Shown here: one piece after another, positions 19,232 to 30,796 of the stretch
Layout: every line of letters starts with the position of its first letter
Numbering within the stretch: the first letter of the stretch is position 1
Assembly (NCBI GenBank): GCA_033557465.1
Contig: CM066032.1
Location: 54,534,955 to 54,598,954, forward strand
DNA: 64,000 nucleotides
Direction of reading: 5' to 3'
Source: Ichthyophis bannanicus
Taxonomy: Eukaryota; Chordata; Amphibia; Gymnophiona; Ichthyophiidae
Program-made: the position numbers and the translations under genes
The notes under the pieces: model-generated
What the model saw: only the letters and a program-made list of their open reading frames with translations
Told to the model about the DNA's origin: nothing
Database searches by the model: none

Positions 19232-21373
19232 AAGCTGTATTCCACGCTTTAAGAAAAGTGGAAGGAAGTCCAAAAAACTGCCAGCATGGTTTAAAGGTGA
19301 GGTCAGAGAGACTGTTGTTGCCAAAAAAGCATCTTTCAGGAAATGGAAAAAAGAGCCAAATGACGAAACCTGGAAAAAGCACAAGCACTGGCAAGTCAAA
19401 TGCAAGGCATTGATAAAGCAGGCAAAGAGAGAATTTGAGAAGAAGCTTGCTGCGGAAGCAAAAACACGAAATAAAGACCTTTTCAAGTACATTCGTAGCA
19501 AAAAACCTGTGAGAGAGTCAGTTGGTCCATTAGATGATAAAGGGGTTTAAAGGAGCACTAAGAGGCGACAAGGCGATAGCGGAGAGACTGAATGAATTCT
19601 TTGCTTCGGTCTTTACTGAGGAAGATGTAGGGATGTTACCCATGACTGAAGTGGTATTTAAAAGTACGGAAGAATTGAAGGAAATATCAATACATCGGGA
19701 AGATGTCTTACAACTATTAGATAAACTGAAGAGTAGCAAATCACCTGGGCCAGATGGTATACATCCAAGGGTGTTGAAAGAACTGAAATATGAGATTGCA
19801 GACCTGCTATCAGTAATCTGTGAACTATCATTAAAATCATCTCTAATACCTGAAGATTGGAGGATCGCCAATGTAACACCAATTTTTAAAAAGGGTTCCA
19901 GGGGTGATCCGGGAAACTACAGACCGGTGAGCCTGACGTCAGTACCAGGAAAAATGGTAGAAACCATTATAGAGAATAAAATTACTCAGCATGTAGATAG
20001 TCACAACCTAATGGGAGACAGCCAACATGGCTTTAGACAAGGAAGATCTTGTCTTACTAATCTGTTATATTTTTTTGAAGGAGTGAATAAACAGGTGGAC
20101 AAAGGTGAGACGGTTGGTATTGTGTATCTGGACTTTCAGAAAGCCTTTGACAAGGTCCCTCATGAGAGACTTTTGGCAAAACTTAAGAGTCATGGGATAG
20201 GAGGCATTGTACTATTGTGGATCAGGAACTGGTTAAAAGATAGAAAGCAGAGGGTAGGGCTAAATGGCCCATTTTCCCAATGGAGAAAGGTGAATAGTGG
20301 TGTACCCCAGGGATCTGTGCTGGGTCCGCTGCTTTTTTACATATTCATAAATGACCTGGAAAGTGGAATAACGAGTGAGGTTATCAAATTTGCAGATGAC
20401 ACAAAACTATTTAAAGTTGTTAAAACCCAAGAGGATTGTGAAAATTGCAAGAGGATCTTGATAAATTGGAAGACTGGGCATCAAAATGGCAGATGAAATT
20501 TAATGTGGACAAGTGCAAGGTTATGCACCTAGGGAAGAACAACCCAAACTATGGTTACACGATGCAAAGTTCCACATTAGGAACCACCACCCAGGAAAAA
20601 GATTTAGGCGTCATTGTGGATGCCATGTTAAAACCCTCGGCCCAGTGTGCAGCGGCGGCGAAAAGAGCAAATAGAATGCTAGGTATGATAAGGAAAGGAA
20701 TGGAAAATAAAACAAAAGATATTATAATGCCTCTATATCGTTCCATGGTGAGACCGCACCTTGAATATTGTGTGCAATTCTGGTCGCCGTATCTTAAAAA
20801 AGATATAGCGATTTTAGAAAAGGTTCAGAGAAGAGCCACCAAAATGGTAAAGGGGATGGAAGGATACTCCTATGAAGAAAGGCTAAAAAGGTTAGGGCTC
20901 TTTAACCTGGAAAAGAGACGCCTGAGGAGAGATATGATAGAAGTCTATAAATTAATGAACGGAGTGGAACGGGTAAACGTAGATCGATTGTTTACCTTAT
21001 CAGAATTTAGAAAGACTAGGGGACATGCAATGAAGCTACAGGGTAAACTATTTAAGACTAATAAAAGAAAATATTTTTTCACTCAACCTGTAATCAAACT
21101 CTGGAATTTGTTATCGGAGGATGTAGTAAAGGCTGTTAGTGTAGCTGGGTTTTAAAAAGGTTTGGACAAGTTCCTGGAGGAAAGGTCCATAAACCATTAT
21201 TAAGAAGTGACCGAAGATATCAATGCTTGACCCAGTACAAGCATTGTCGAACTTGTGTCTCTTGGGGAAACTGCTAGGTACATATGACCTAGATTTGCCA
21301 CTGTTGGAAACAGAATACTGGGCTCGATGGACCTTGGTCTGACCCAGTATGGCATATCTTATGTTCTTATGTT
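19232..21373 (+). mobile_element. CR1-B LINE inserted in L1 ORF1
   Basis: A 5'-truncated CR1-B with the 3' tail TTATGTTCTTATGTTCTAA. CTAAT at 19227-19231 and 21374-21378 is a likely 5-bp target duplication. It sits only 11 bases to the right of the Penelope-like element's duplication. It shares nearly all its sequence with the CR1-B at 43081-47918, so the two can be compared base by base. Confidence 0.9.
19235..21190 (+). pseudogene. CR1-B ORF2 RT with three frameshifts
   Basis: The RT retains motif A VYLDFQKAFD, GVPQGSVLGP and FADDTK. Compared with the copy at 45812-47866 there is an extra T near 19545, a missing A near 20440 and an indel near 21148, each shifting the frame. An Asp-to-Tyr change is also visible at about 20338 (LLFYIFIND instead of LLFDIFIND). 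The endonuclease is missing because the element is 5'-truncated. Confidence 0.85.
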
Positions 21374-21378
21374 CTAAT

Positions 21379-21637
21379 GTCTGCAGCCAAAGCAGCTATT
21401 TCTCTCCAATATGAGGGACACAAAATCACTTTCTACCCAGATTTCAGCAAAGTAACAGTTGATAAACAGAAACAATTTCTAGCGTTCAGGCCTAGGCTTA
21501 TGCGGCTTCAGGCGCGCTTTGGCTTGTTTAACCCTGCGCATTTAAAGGTAACTTTAAATAACATCACGAAGACATTTGAAGATCCATTGGTATTGGAACA
21601 ATTTATTTCAGAGCAAGAAGCATTAGCAATGCAATGA
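21379..21637 (+). pseudogene. L1 ORF1 C-terminal domain
   Basis: Continuation of L1 ORF1 after the two insertions. It reads SAAKAAISLQYEGHKI, FYPDFSKVT and RPRLMRLQARFGLFNPAHLKVTL, the C-terminal domain of L1 ORF1 proteins, with a TGA stop at 21635. About 260 bases of ORF1 appear on this side. Confidence 0.8.
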
Positions 21638-22199
21638 GGCGGTCAGGAATAACATATATGGGCACGGAGGAGTAAGATGGTTCCCCTAAATAGGGATCCG
21701 CTGTTGGGGTATGCACTTGAACGTGTATGTAAATTGGAACTCAGCATTGTATCCTTTCATTGTATTTAAGATCTAGCTAGACACATCAAGGTCCGGAAAA
21801 GTGGTTGATCCAGCTACCAACAGAGCTGCAAAGCCCTACTAGGACACCACGAGGAGCATGTGTTCAGGCACCGGACAGGATAAGAGGGTGGATGGTCAAA
21901 TTGGTCATATTTTCAGATCACTGAGACTACATCCAGCTGACTGTTGCCTGATGATAGAGTGGATGTGTAATACAACCAGCGAAGAAAAGTGAAGGATAGA
22001 ATTGGGTCAGAGGTGGGCCATGGAGAGATATGTTTCCTATTGTGGTTCTTTGTAATTGTCTCTCTCACCTTTCCTGGCTTGCCTTACCTGTTGAATGGGG
22101 CTCCCATGTTATTGGGGTATGGGGTTGCTCTCTGAGGGTAAATGGTATACAAGTTATAACCCCCATGTGTGTATTGCTAGTTTGTGTTAGAATTGACAT

Positions 22200-22895
22200 A
22201 TGGCTAATGTGTTAAACATAATATCTCTAAACGTAAAGGACATCAAAACTCCAGCTAAAAGGAAAACGATTATCTCATACTGCAAGCACCAACATGCTGA
22301 TGTGATCCTATTGCAAGAAACCCATTTGAATCTAGTTGAAACTAAAAAATTGGAAGACAAGCAATTTCACTTAATAGGGCACTCCCCTGCAAACCAGAAA
22401 AAGAATGCAGTGGCAACATTAGCGCGTAAATCCTTAGGAATTAAGGTGGAATCCAAACGGAATGATTTAGCAGGGAGGTGGGCAAAGTCTTTGATCACCA
22501 GAGGCGGGTCCAGAGTCTCAATCTTAAATGGTTATGGACCAAACATAGATGATCCTAAATTCTTTAAAGAGTTAGCTGGAGTTTTACAAGAAGACACTCT
22601 CACACCAGTAATAACGGGGGGGAGATTATAATTTGGGTTTAGATCCGCTATTGGACCGGAATCCGAGCAGGGTAGAGAGACCTACTAGGGCGAAGATATC
22701 CCTAGGGGCCCTTATGGATTCATCCGGTCTGATTGATATTTGGAGATTGCTCCATCCTGTGGATAAAAATTTCTCTTTTTTTCTCGCCCCCACATCGTCG
22801 CAAATAGATTTTTTTCTAATTTACAAAGCCCTGGTTTCAGCAACCTGTGAGGCAGAGATCCAAAGCATACATATATCTGACCATGCGGCTGTTTA
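22200..22895 (+). pseudogene. L1 ORF2 endonuclease
   Basis: ATG 22200 starts the endonuclease: ISLNVKDIKTPAKR (metal-binding Asn), HADVILLQETHL (catalytic Glu), NGYGPN, then a frame break at 22630 and GALMDSSGLIDIWR, SSQIDFFLIY and HISDHAAV (Ser-Asp-His end). The GGDFN block is degraded at the break (near 22615-22632). The following sequence jumps directly to the late RT, so most of the RT fingers are deleted. Confidence 0.8.
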
Positions 22896-23640
22896 AAACT
22901 TTGGAATGCTTTGGATTCGGACCAAATTTTATAAGCATGATAAGTTTGCTCTACTCTAATCCGAAGGCCCGTATCCTGGCTAAAGGCTCCTCTCTCACTC
23001 CTTTCAGTTATATAGAGGAACTAGACAAGGGTGCCCATTATCCCCTTTACCTTTTAATTTAGCCCTTGAACCACTGGCTGTTGCCCTTAGACAGTGTGAC
23101 CTAATCTCTGGAGTAGTAATAGATACTATGCAGATCAAACTTTCGGCCTATGCAGACGATCTTTTACTGTCTACACAGCCTTCTGAGATGCCAGAGATTC
23201 TCGCATTGATAGAGGAATACTCTGAGATGTCAGGTTATAAAATAAACTGGTCCAAGTCAGTGGCCTTCCCTTTGAATAACTTTGCTACCTTGGATTCAAT
23301 AGCAAGGTTTCCTTTTTGTTGGGAACCAGATAGTTTTAAATATTTGGGAGTCAAATATTAGTTATCCGCTGAGGAAACCATGCAATCCAATATTGATGAA
23401 CTACTTTCCATAATTCGGAAAATGGCGTTATCCTGGTCTCCTCTTCACCTAACCTGGTGGGGAAGACTAGAAACAATAAAAATGACATTGATGCCTAAAA
23501 TAAATTATGTACTTGGGATGCTGCCATATATTCTCCCTGTGAATTCATATTTAGCACTGGAAAGGAACCTAAGTAGATTCCTCTGGGGGGGTGCCCAACC
23601 ACGCATTGCCCTCAAAAAACTAAAAGCCTCCAAAGAAACT
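22896..23640 (+). pseudogene. L1 ORF2 RT palm remnant
   Basis: After the deletion the text reads FGPNFISMISLLYSNP, then in other frames RGTRQGCPLSPLPF, AYADDLLL (motif C at about 23148-23171, Asp pair present), MSGYKINWSKS and FKYLGVKY. A stop at 23359 and frameshifts break it. It ends at the second CR1-B insertion, where FLWGGAQPRIAL marks the post-RT region of L1. Confidence 0.8.
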
Positions 23641-23650
23641 GGTCCATTTC

Positions 23651-24379
23651 GGCCCAGTGTGCAGCGGCAGCCAAGAGAGCAAATAGAATGCTAGGTATCA
23701 TAAGGAAAGAATGGAAAATAAAACAAAAGATATTATAATGCCTCTATATCGTTCCATGGTGAGACCGCACCTTGAATATTGTGTGCAATTCTGGTCGCCG
23801 TATCTTAAAAAGGATATAGCGTTATTAGAAAAGGCTCAGAGAAGAGCCACCAAAATGGTAAAGGGGATGGAAGGATACTGCTATGAAGAAAGGCTAAAAA
23901 GGTTAGGGCTCTTTAACCTGGAAAAGAGACGGCTGAGGGGAGATATGATAGAAGTCTATAAATTAATGAACGGAGTGGAATTGGTAAACGTAGATCGATT
24001 GTTTACGTTATCAGAATATAGAAAGACTAGGGGACATGCAATGAAGCTACAGGGTAAACTATTTAAGACTAATAAAAGAAAATATTTTTTCACTCAACGT
24101 GTAATCAAACTCTGGAATTTGTTACCGGAGGATGTAGTAAAGGCTGTTAGTGTAGCTGGGTTTAAAAAAGGTTTGGACAAGTTCCTGGAGGAAAGGTCCA
24201 TAAACCATTATTAAGAAGGGACCCAGGATATCAATGCTTGACCCAGTACAAGCATTGCGGAACCTGTGTCTTTTGGGGAAACTGCTAGGTACGTATGAGC
24301 CAGATTGGCCACTGTTGGAAACAGGATACTGGGCTTGATGGATCTTGGTCTGACCCAGTATGGCATATCTTATGTTTTT
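23651..24379 (+). mobile_element. CR1-B LINE 3' fragment inserted in L1 ORF2
   Basis: A 729-bp 5'-truncated CR1-B carrying the RT C-terminus (frame 23711-24214, from [18 protein letters not shown] to the stop) and the 3' tail. ATTTC at 23646-23650 and 24380-24384 is a likely target duplication. Nearly identical to the other CR1-B copies. Confidence 0.88.
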
Positions 24380-24384
24380 ATTTC

Positions 24385-25470
24385 CCGGACTTTCACTGGT
24401 ACCATTATGCATTTTTACTAAAACACGGAGCCTTGTGGACTGAAAGCGCTTCTCTTCCACTAAAACCAGTCTGGGTAGAAATAGAAAGCAGTATTGTTAA
24501 ACCCTGTCCAATAACTCTCCTTTTGGGTATGAAACATCCAGATGGGTCATTGGTGGGTAATGCGGTCTCTGCCACACAGATGGCTTTCTTGAGCTTAGTC
24601 CAGATAGCTGTTTAAAATAATCTGCCCTCCAAATCACTTCCTCTTTGGTGGAACCCGTTATTTAGAATCAACGGGAAAATGTTTGCCTGGAAAAGTTGGC
24701 AGGGTTGTGGCATTTGGACTGTGGAACATCTCTTAACGGGTCGGCAATGGAAACGTTTTGGGTCCTTACAAAAAGAGTTTTTACTCCCCTGCAGAACCTA
24801 CCTGCAGTGGCTCCAACTCAAACATTGTATAAAGGCCGCAATCCCAGACCTTAGTGAAATGACTGAGGAGGGGGCTTTGTTAGAATTTATTAAAGACCTT
24901 TCAGGAAAAGCAGGAGCTGCTTACAAAATATATGCTTGCTTTAGAGACCTCTCTCCTCGAAATGTGAAAGGACTGGGAAACTGAATTGCAGAATCCGCTC
25001 TCTAAAAGGGACTGGAGTATTCTGTGAGGCCCAGTTACTAGCAGCAATCACGCAGACAATGTACTTCTTTCTACACTGTGCATATATAACCCCAGTAAAA
25101 AAGACCAAGTGAGATAGGAAGTCCAGTGAAAAATGTTGGTCTTGCAGACGTGTGACCGAAACGTTAATACATATGGTTTATGAATGCCCAAATACTCAGA
25201 ACTTTTGGATTCCAGTCTGGTCTAAAATCCAATGAATCTTAGGTCTCGCAAGTAAACTCACCTGGAATATTATATATTTACAATCCGTTAGGACCTCAGA
25301 TGGATTAACAAAAGATAAATTTTTTCTTTTAATTTTTTTAATAGCAATCGCATTGAAAGTCATTTTTACATACTGGAAAGACTCACAAAAACTAAACTAC
25401 GAGTTGTGGTGGAATTTAGTTTGTCAGAGCGCTATTAAAAACTATATAGTAAATTATCAGCAGAAAGGAA
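24385..25470 (+). pseudogene. L1 ORF2 C-terminal part
   Basis: Frames 24385-24614 (PDFHWYHYAFLLKHGALW) and 24679-24984 (FAWKSWQGCGIWTVEHLL) match the C-terminal region of L1 ORF2. The text goes on with many stops to about 25470, including a degraded Cys/His-like stretch near 25130-25180. It is then cut by a CR1-C copy. Confidence 0.7.
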
Positions 25471-25471
25471 G

Positions 25472-26138
25472 AGGTACTTATGCCACTGTAGAAGTCACTG
25501 GTGAGGCCTCACTTGGAATACTGTGTTCAGTTTTGGAGACCGTATCTTGCAAAGGATGTAAAAAGACTGGAAACTGTTCAGAGGAAAGCGACCAAAATGA
25601 TTTGGAGCCTGCGTCAGAAGCCTTATGAGAAGAGACTTGAAGACCTAAACATGTAAACTTTGGAGGAGAGGAGGGACAGGGGATATATGATTCAGACCTT
25701 TAAATACTTAAAGAGAAATAATGAACAAACAAACCTCTTCCAAAGACAGAGAAGCTGCGAAACTAGAGGGCATAACATGAAGCTACAAGGTGGTAAATTG
25801 AAAGGCAATGTCAGGAAATACTTTTTTTCACTGAAAGGGTGGTGGATGCTTGAAATGCCCACCTGATGGAAGTGGTGGGGGCAAATACAGTGACGGAGTT
25901 CAAAAGGGCATGGGACAGACACAGCAACAAGAAAATATCAAAATAATCTGAACCATCTAATTCCTTAACAAATAGGGGTGCACTACAAGGATTGGTGGGA
26001 TTACCCCTAAACAAAGACATGGGGAGGGGTGGCCTGCACAGAGCGGCAGGTGTACCTACTCTTGACATCGTGCTGGGCAGACTAGATGGACCATACTGGT
26101 CTTTATCTGCCGTCATTTACTATGTTACTATGTTACTA
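25472..26138 (+). mobile_element. CR1-C LINE 3' end
   Basis: A third CR1 subfamily. The RT C-terminus is recognisable ([15 protein letters not shown] text near 25490-25530, ERRDRGYMIQTFKYL, RKYFFSLKGWWMLE) and the tail is TTTACTATGTTACTATGTTAC. It shares its last 400 bases with 36401-36808. Reading frame broken. Confidence 0.85.
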
Positions 26139-26186
26139 AATTGTATCAGGGGAGTGGTACTGGCACAGATTTAAAGAAGTGGCTAC
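26139..26186. other. Short unassigned segment, possibly L1 3' UTR
   Basis: About 50 bases between CR1-C and the possible LTR. Its place in the stack suggests L1 3' sequence, but nothing proves it. Confidence 0.3.
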
Positions 26187-26778
26187 TGTGTCGCGCCCCC
26201 TACTGGCCAGGCAGTAGCCTAGTGGTGTGGGACGGAACTTATTTTTTTAATGTCCCTTGTTTAATCACCTATGCATGTAGTTGTGAGGTTGAATGAATTC
26301 AGCCGAGAGGTTTTTCCAAGGCACACAGGATTTTTATTTATTCTTCAGCCAAATGAACTTTGCAGTTCAAAATTATCAAAACATAAAAATGGTGGATACT
26401 TTCTCCAGTGAAACAAAATCAACAGAATAAATTGCTTCTGAAGTTAGCTTATTAACAATGCCAGGCAACAGTATATCTTCAGGTGGAAATAGCCAGTACT
26501 TTTCATGCCAAACAACAGCTTCCAGCTTGGTTACAAACTTTACACTCTTCAAGTTATGCAGACCAAAGGCATTTTTATTGCAACTATTTTTCTCTCACCC
26601 ACAGGCTTTCCTTAGAGGCTGAATTACAAACTCTGGCCTTCACTTGCAAAACAGTCTTTTGAAAAACTCTGAGTCAAGCCTCGGAGCTCAGCACCTCATT
26701 TGCATATTCTTCTCAGCACTGCCCCCACTGAAAGCTAAGCTTCTAGGTTTCCTACTTTCTAAACCTTATAGCTTGACA
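26187..26778 (-). mobile_element. Possible LTR of a retroelement
   Basis: On the minus strand this 592-bp block begins TGTCAAGCTATAAGG, contains a polyadenylation signal in GAATAAATAAAAATCC, and ends GGGGGCGCGACACA, so it has the TG...CA ends and layout of an LTR. I see no second copy, primer-binding site or polypurine tract, and the upstream reading frame ends a few bases inside it. It could equally be a 3' UTR of some other element. Confidence 0.35.
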
Positions 26779-27594
26779 GTTTTGGGCATAAACTAAAGAG
26801 CAATCCATTTCCATATCTGAGGGCAAATCCTCTAGCACAGATTCTTCTAGGTCCATGCTTTCCCCTTCAGAATCTGTTGGTAAATGTTTTAACTTTGTCT
26901 CAGAAGTAACAGGCTTTAACTTTTCTAAAACCTTTAAAACTTTCTGTAATATGGCTTCCTCTCTCTGCTGAGGGCTCTTGGAGGCATCAGGAGGTTTCTT
27001 ATCTCTCATGAAGCTATGAGAGGCTTTTAAGGTGCTCACCTTACTTTGTGGAAATAAGCTCTCCTCAGACTTTACTGCCGAAGGCTCTGTTTCCATCTGC
27101 TCTGCTGGGGACAACTCTCTGCCATTTTCATAGCTTGGTTCGTCTCCCTGATAAGCTTTCCCTCTCAAAGGATTTCTTCTGTACCTCCTGCAGGACTCCT
27201 TGGGCTCATGCCTTACTCTGTGTAAAGGCCTTGCCCCGTGTTCCTTCTCTCCTCCGTGCTCCTCGTGCTGCTGCTTCCTGTGCTGCTTATGCTCCTCATG
27301 CTGCTTATGCTCCTTGTGCTGCTTATGCTACTCCACCTTATATCCGTGTATTTCCCTTTCGTTTTCTATCTCCATTCCCAGCTGTTCCTCGTGAGCCATG
27401 CTGGTTGCCATGGAGCTAGGGCATGTCTTTCTATCACCAACTTTCTGCAGGGAGTTTTTTTCTAACTCTGGAGTTTGAACCCCTAAACTCCTGGAGCTAA
27501 TTCCTTTCCCAGAGGAAAATGCCTGTTTTTTCCCCCTTTCCTCCTGCTCTCCCGTGGCCTCGCCACCACAACTGTTAGATAAGCATGTATCCAT
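26752..27594 (-). pseudogene. Unrecognised 280-codon frame with one in-frame stop
   Basis: The frame starts MDTCLSNSCGGEATGE and runs to TAG at 26752, with one internal TAG at 27328-27330. It is rich in Glu, Lys, Gln and Ser. A low-complexity stretch follows the stop (repeated KHKQHKEH-like units, about 27245-27327), then ELSPAEQMETEPS and MDLEESVLEDLPSDMEMD. No catalytic motif is seen. The position beside a possible LTR suggests a gag-like protein of a decayed retroelement, but this is a guess; a DNA-transposon accessory protein is also possible. Confidence 0.4.
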
Positions 27595-27786
27595 AGCAAA
27601 AATATAGGCAATTGAGTTACTAGGAGTTTAAGGTGTGAAGAATGTTCCCTTATTAATAGTCATGCCAGATGTCAATTTCTACTAATTTGTTAGAGATCCC
27701 CTGAACAGGTTTTCTCTTTACGACATATTTCTCCATCTTTTCAGGGGTAAAGAAACACCGGAGGTTTGTCAATAGCACTGGTTAAT
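27595..27786. other. Unassigned sequence before the first Harbinger-like element
   Basis: About 190 bases, AT-rich. The minus strand shows a short MEKYVVKRKPVQGIS frame near 27690-27740 that may belong with the frame at 26752-27594. Not identified. Confidence 0.35.
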
Positions 27787-27789
27787 ATA

Positions 27790-30700
27790 GGGGCATATTT
27801 ACTAAACTGCGGTAATGCCATTCGCGTTAGGTTCCGCATTGATGATACAGATGCCCATATAAAGGAGTGGGCGGGGCAGCACTAAAGCTGTGTCAGATAA
27901 GGCGCGTTATAAGACATGTAAGAAGGCACGTTATGAGGTGCAGTACAAGACACGTGCCTTGTACTGAGCCTCAAAAGGTGCCTTCTAACGTGCCTTGTAC
28001 TGTGCCTCATAAGGTGCCTTACAGAGCGCCTTGTACTGTACCTAATTAGGAGCCTTGTAACGCCTATAAGGATTGTTGCCAACTGTGGTGAGGGTACTAT
28101 GGGCTGGCAGCACAGATCTGCAAAGATATGACTGTCACAGGCAAGCAAAATATCTGCCTTGGACAGGAGGGAACAACAAGGAATTGAACCCATGACCTCT
28201 ACCTAGAACATCAGCATACTAACCAGTAGGCTATACCTCTATGGCTTGCTGCATAACAATGGCTGGGTATGGAAGGACTGCAGGTCACGGCACAAACTGT
28301 CTGCTCCATGCGCCAGGATAGGGTAACCCCCACCAGCACCCATGATGCATTGCAAATGCAGAACAGCGGCCTACAGCTGACCACCAAATGGGGTCTGCAC
28401 CTCTCTGGGACTGCAGCATGGTAAGATGCACTGACAGTATGTGATACTGGCACAGAGTAGCTACAGACCATGTCATTGTGCAGGTTCCGTGTTCACCCTG
28501 AGGGATAGGATGAGCGCCCATCACTAGGTCCACAGTACATGTGGTGTTAGAGTTAGGTTTTGCTGCACATCCCCAGCAGTGCCAGTGTGTAACAGGTTTC
28601 CCCAGCAGTGCAGTCAAAGGTACATCTGTTCCAGCTGTGTGCTGCAGTCATATGTGACCCTGTGGGACCAGACATCACCCAGATTAGTGCGTACCAGGTG
28701 TTAAGGTCTGGTTGTCATGGATACCTGTTATCAGGGCAGTGGGGGGTCTAGACTCGCATGAGGGCCATGTAGCACTGCCACTATGGGTCTAAGTAGTATG
28801 CCCTATATACCCCAAGGAGCCTCAATCACCCTGGGTGTAGATGAGGGTGTGGTGGGACAGGTGGCTGCACTTTGCAGAATGGCTGTAGTACTAGCAACCA
28901 CAGTCCTGCTGGCAGATGCCAGCCCTCCAGGGTTGCTGGGCCAGTGCCATACCTGTGACCATTGCAGACCAGCAACATTGTTTGGGGTAGGCTCAACTGC
29001 CCCATGCCACAGTCTGCTATTGATCAACAGGCAGCACAGTCAGACTGCACCTGCAACATTCTACAAGGTGTTCCCACCATGCACAGGCAAACTACAGATA
29101 GCCCACTAACCAGTCCATAGTGCATGCTCACAGAGGAACCCTGTGCAACCAGAAGTGGGATGCACAGCACAGACACCAAGCAAGTATCTCCATGATTGGG
29201 CCCCAAAACCAGGAACACACATGCATTAGTGGAAACAAATAATGCATGGCACTATGTGGGAACATAGACATGCCATGGTCACTGCTTGGTCAGAGTGAGA
29301 GTGACCCCCCCCCCCCACCCCAGCGTGACATGCTGTGGCCACCCTGTCCATGCAGGTGGTGGTCAGCCACAGCAGTGTCCCAGCCATTGCCCTCCACCCT
29401 GTGCAGATGCATCCTGGCCAGTCCGCCCTGTCTTAGCCATACCCACAATACCTTGCTGCTCATTATGCACATTTGCAGGCTAACGCTGGAAGCAGTGTGA
29501 GCAATATGGGCTCTGTGAAGTGCTGGCAGACACAAAACAATGGAGACATACGCACACTCCCACACCTATCTCAGCATTGTGCAGAGATGGTGGTGGTTGC
29601 CAACCCTACCCCTTGCACTGGTCCTGATCACAGTGCCGACATTGCTAATCTGTGCAGGGGGTAGTAGTAGTGCTCTGGTGATAACTGCAGCTCTGTGCTG
29701 GGGCCAACAGCCTGATACTCCATGAAGCTGTGGATAGTGGAGCCCTTGTGAGTGAGTGTCCGTACCCCTGTGCACCACTTCATTGGGGTTTGCCCATGTT
29801 GTTGTTGTGGCTGCATTGTGGGCTAAAAGTATGGGGAGATGCTCTGCAGGATCCACAGATGGGACCTGAACCTCTGCTCTTGGACATGCTGGCTGAGTGT
29901 ACTGCACCACACTGTTGCCACAGCAGTATAGTGGTCCCTGGGGCTACCCTTATGTTCCTCGGCCAGACCTCTTCTGTTGCACTGCACACCACGTACTGGT
30001 ACAGGGCATGGCCTAGGTCCACTGCAGGCGAGTGCCACTGCTCCCTCCATCACAATCATCCACCCCCTCTGCCATGCCGCCATGACCATATGCTGTTGGT
30101 GCTGGTGGTACGCCATCCCAGGCCATCCAGGGGGCAGGTAGGCGGCTGCCTAAGGTGTGGGATCTGGGGTAGGGGTGCCTATATAGATGTCCATGCTTCC
30201 CCCCAGCACTGCCTGCCAATGTTATGCACCCATTGGGGTGCCTGCTGGGTGATTTCCCCTGGATGGGACACTGTGGGCACAGACTCATGGGCATGTCTGA
30301 CCCTGGCCCGTTGCTGTCTTGCTGGTTTCCATTTTCTGTGTTCCTATGTGCCACCTTGGCAACCGCCTAGTCCACCCTATTCCCCAGTAGCCCCCACTGC
30401 AGGTCCCGCCTGCAGCCCCCATGCCCCATTTGCGCCATCACCATAGTGGCCTTTCATACTTGGGCAGTATGCTGTTGCTGCAAATGAAGCACTACTATCA
30501 CCTTTCTTGGGCTCCCTGCTTATGCTGTACATTGCTGACACTAAAATGGTTTCTCTCTCTTGCAAATGTGTGCTAACGCCAAGTTTTCAGTTGCGTTAGG
30601 ATTCAACCCTTAATTTCTCTGCATTAGTGTGAAGGGGCCTCTCCCCGCCCACTCCCTGACCATTGACCCCTTCTCTCTGCCCTCTCTCCACCCTTTTCTT

Positions 30701-30793
30701 GCCTTAATGCGGCCGGGAACGTTAAGGTGCGTTATGTGCTGTTAAGGTGCCTTAACATTACAGAACGTTAACACAGTTTAGTAAACATGCCCC
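27790..30793 (-). mobile_element. Harbinger-like non-autonomous DNA element, copy 1
   Basis: The ends are inverted repeats: GGGGCATATTTACTAAACTG at 27790 and GGGGCATGTTTACTAAACTG inverted at 30793. ATA flanks both sides (27787-27789, 30794-30796), a 3-bp duplication. The 3-bp size and the GGGG-type terminus fit PIF/Harbinger elements, though the class call is inference. Subterminal zones hold many short GGTGCCTTAYAAGG-like motifs (about 27900-28070). The interior shares long segments with copies 2 and 3 in reverse order, including GCCACCCTGTCCATGCAG near 29338. No transposase was found. Confidence 0.7.
28176..28246 (-). other. tRNA-like module inside Harbinger-like copy 1
   Basis: On the minus strand an A-box-like TAGCCTACTGGTTAG and a B-box GGTTCAATTCC stand about 40 bases apart, as in a tRNA or SINE head. 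The copy 2 equivalent is at 34750-34830. A weaker second module lies near 29845-29905 (GGTTCAGGTCC). No real tRNA fold or anticodon can be assigned, so it is not called a tRNA gene. Confidence 0.55.
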
Positions 30794-30796
30794 ATA

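Larger units (their letters stand above)
17437..25470 (+). mobile_element. L1/Tx1-like LINE with several later insertions
   Basis: A plus-strand L1-type element with a 5' UTR (17437-17677), ORF1 (split), an inter-ORF region (21638-22199) and ORF2 (22200-25470, decayed). It is interrupted by a Penelope-like element (18097-19200), a CR1-B (19232-21373) and a second CR1-B (23651-24379). A CR1-C copy sits at its 3' side. Removing the insertions at their target duplications rejoins the ORF1 frame across LRYQ...SAAKAAISL, which shows it is one element. ORF2 has an internal deletion joining endonuclease to the late RT. Confidence 0.85.

Noticed and set aside
26187..27600. Confident endogenous retrovirus call
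   Set aside because: No pol or env sequence, no second LTR, no primer-binding site or polypurine tract seen. Kept only as a possible LTR and an unknown frame.
28176..28246. tRNA gene
   Set aside because: A- and B-box-like sequences are present, but there is no convincing cloverleaf or anticodon arm, and the segment is repeated inside a transposon family.
29730..30446. 238-codon frame and many other 60-140 codon frames on both strands between 28 and 30.5 kb
   Set aside because: They lie in the interior of Harbinger-like copy 1, have Cys/His/Trp-rich odd composition, are not kept in copies 2 and 3, and show no domain.
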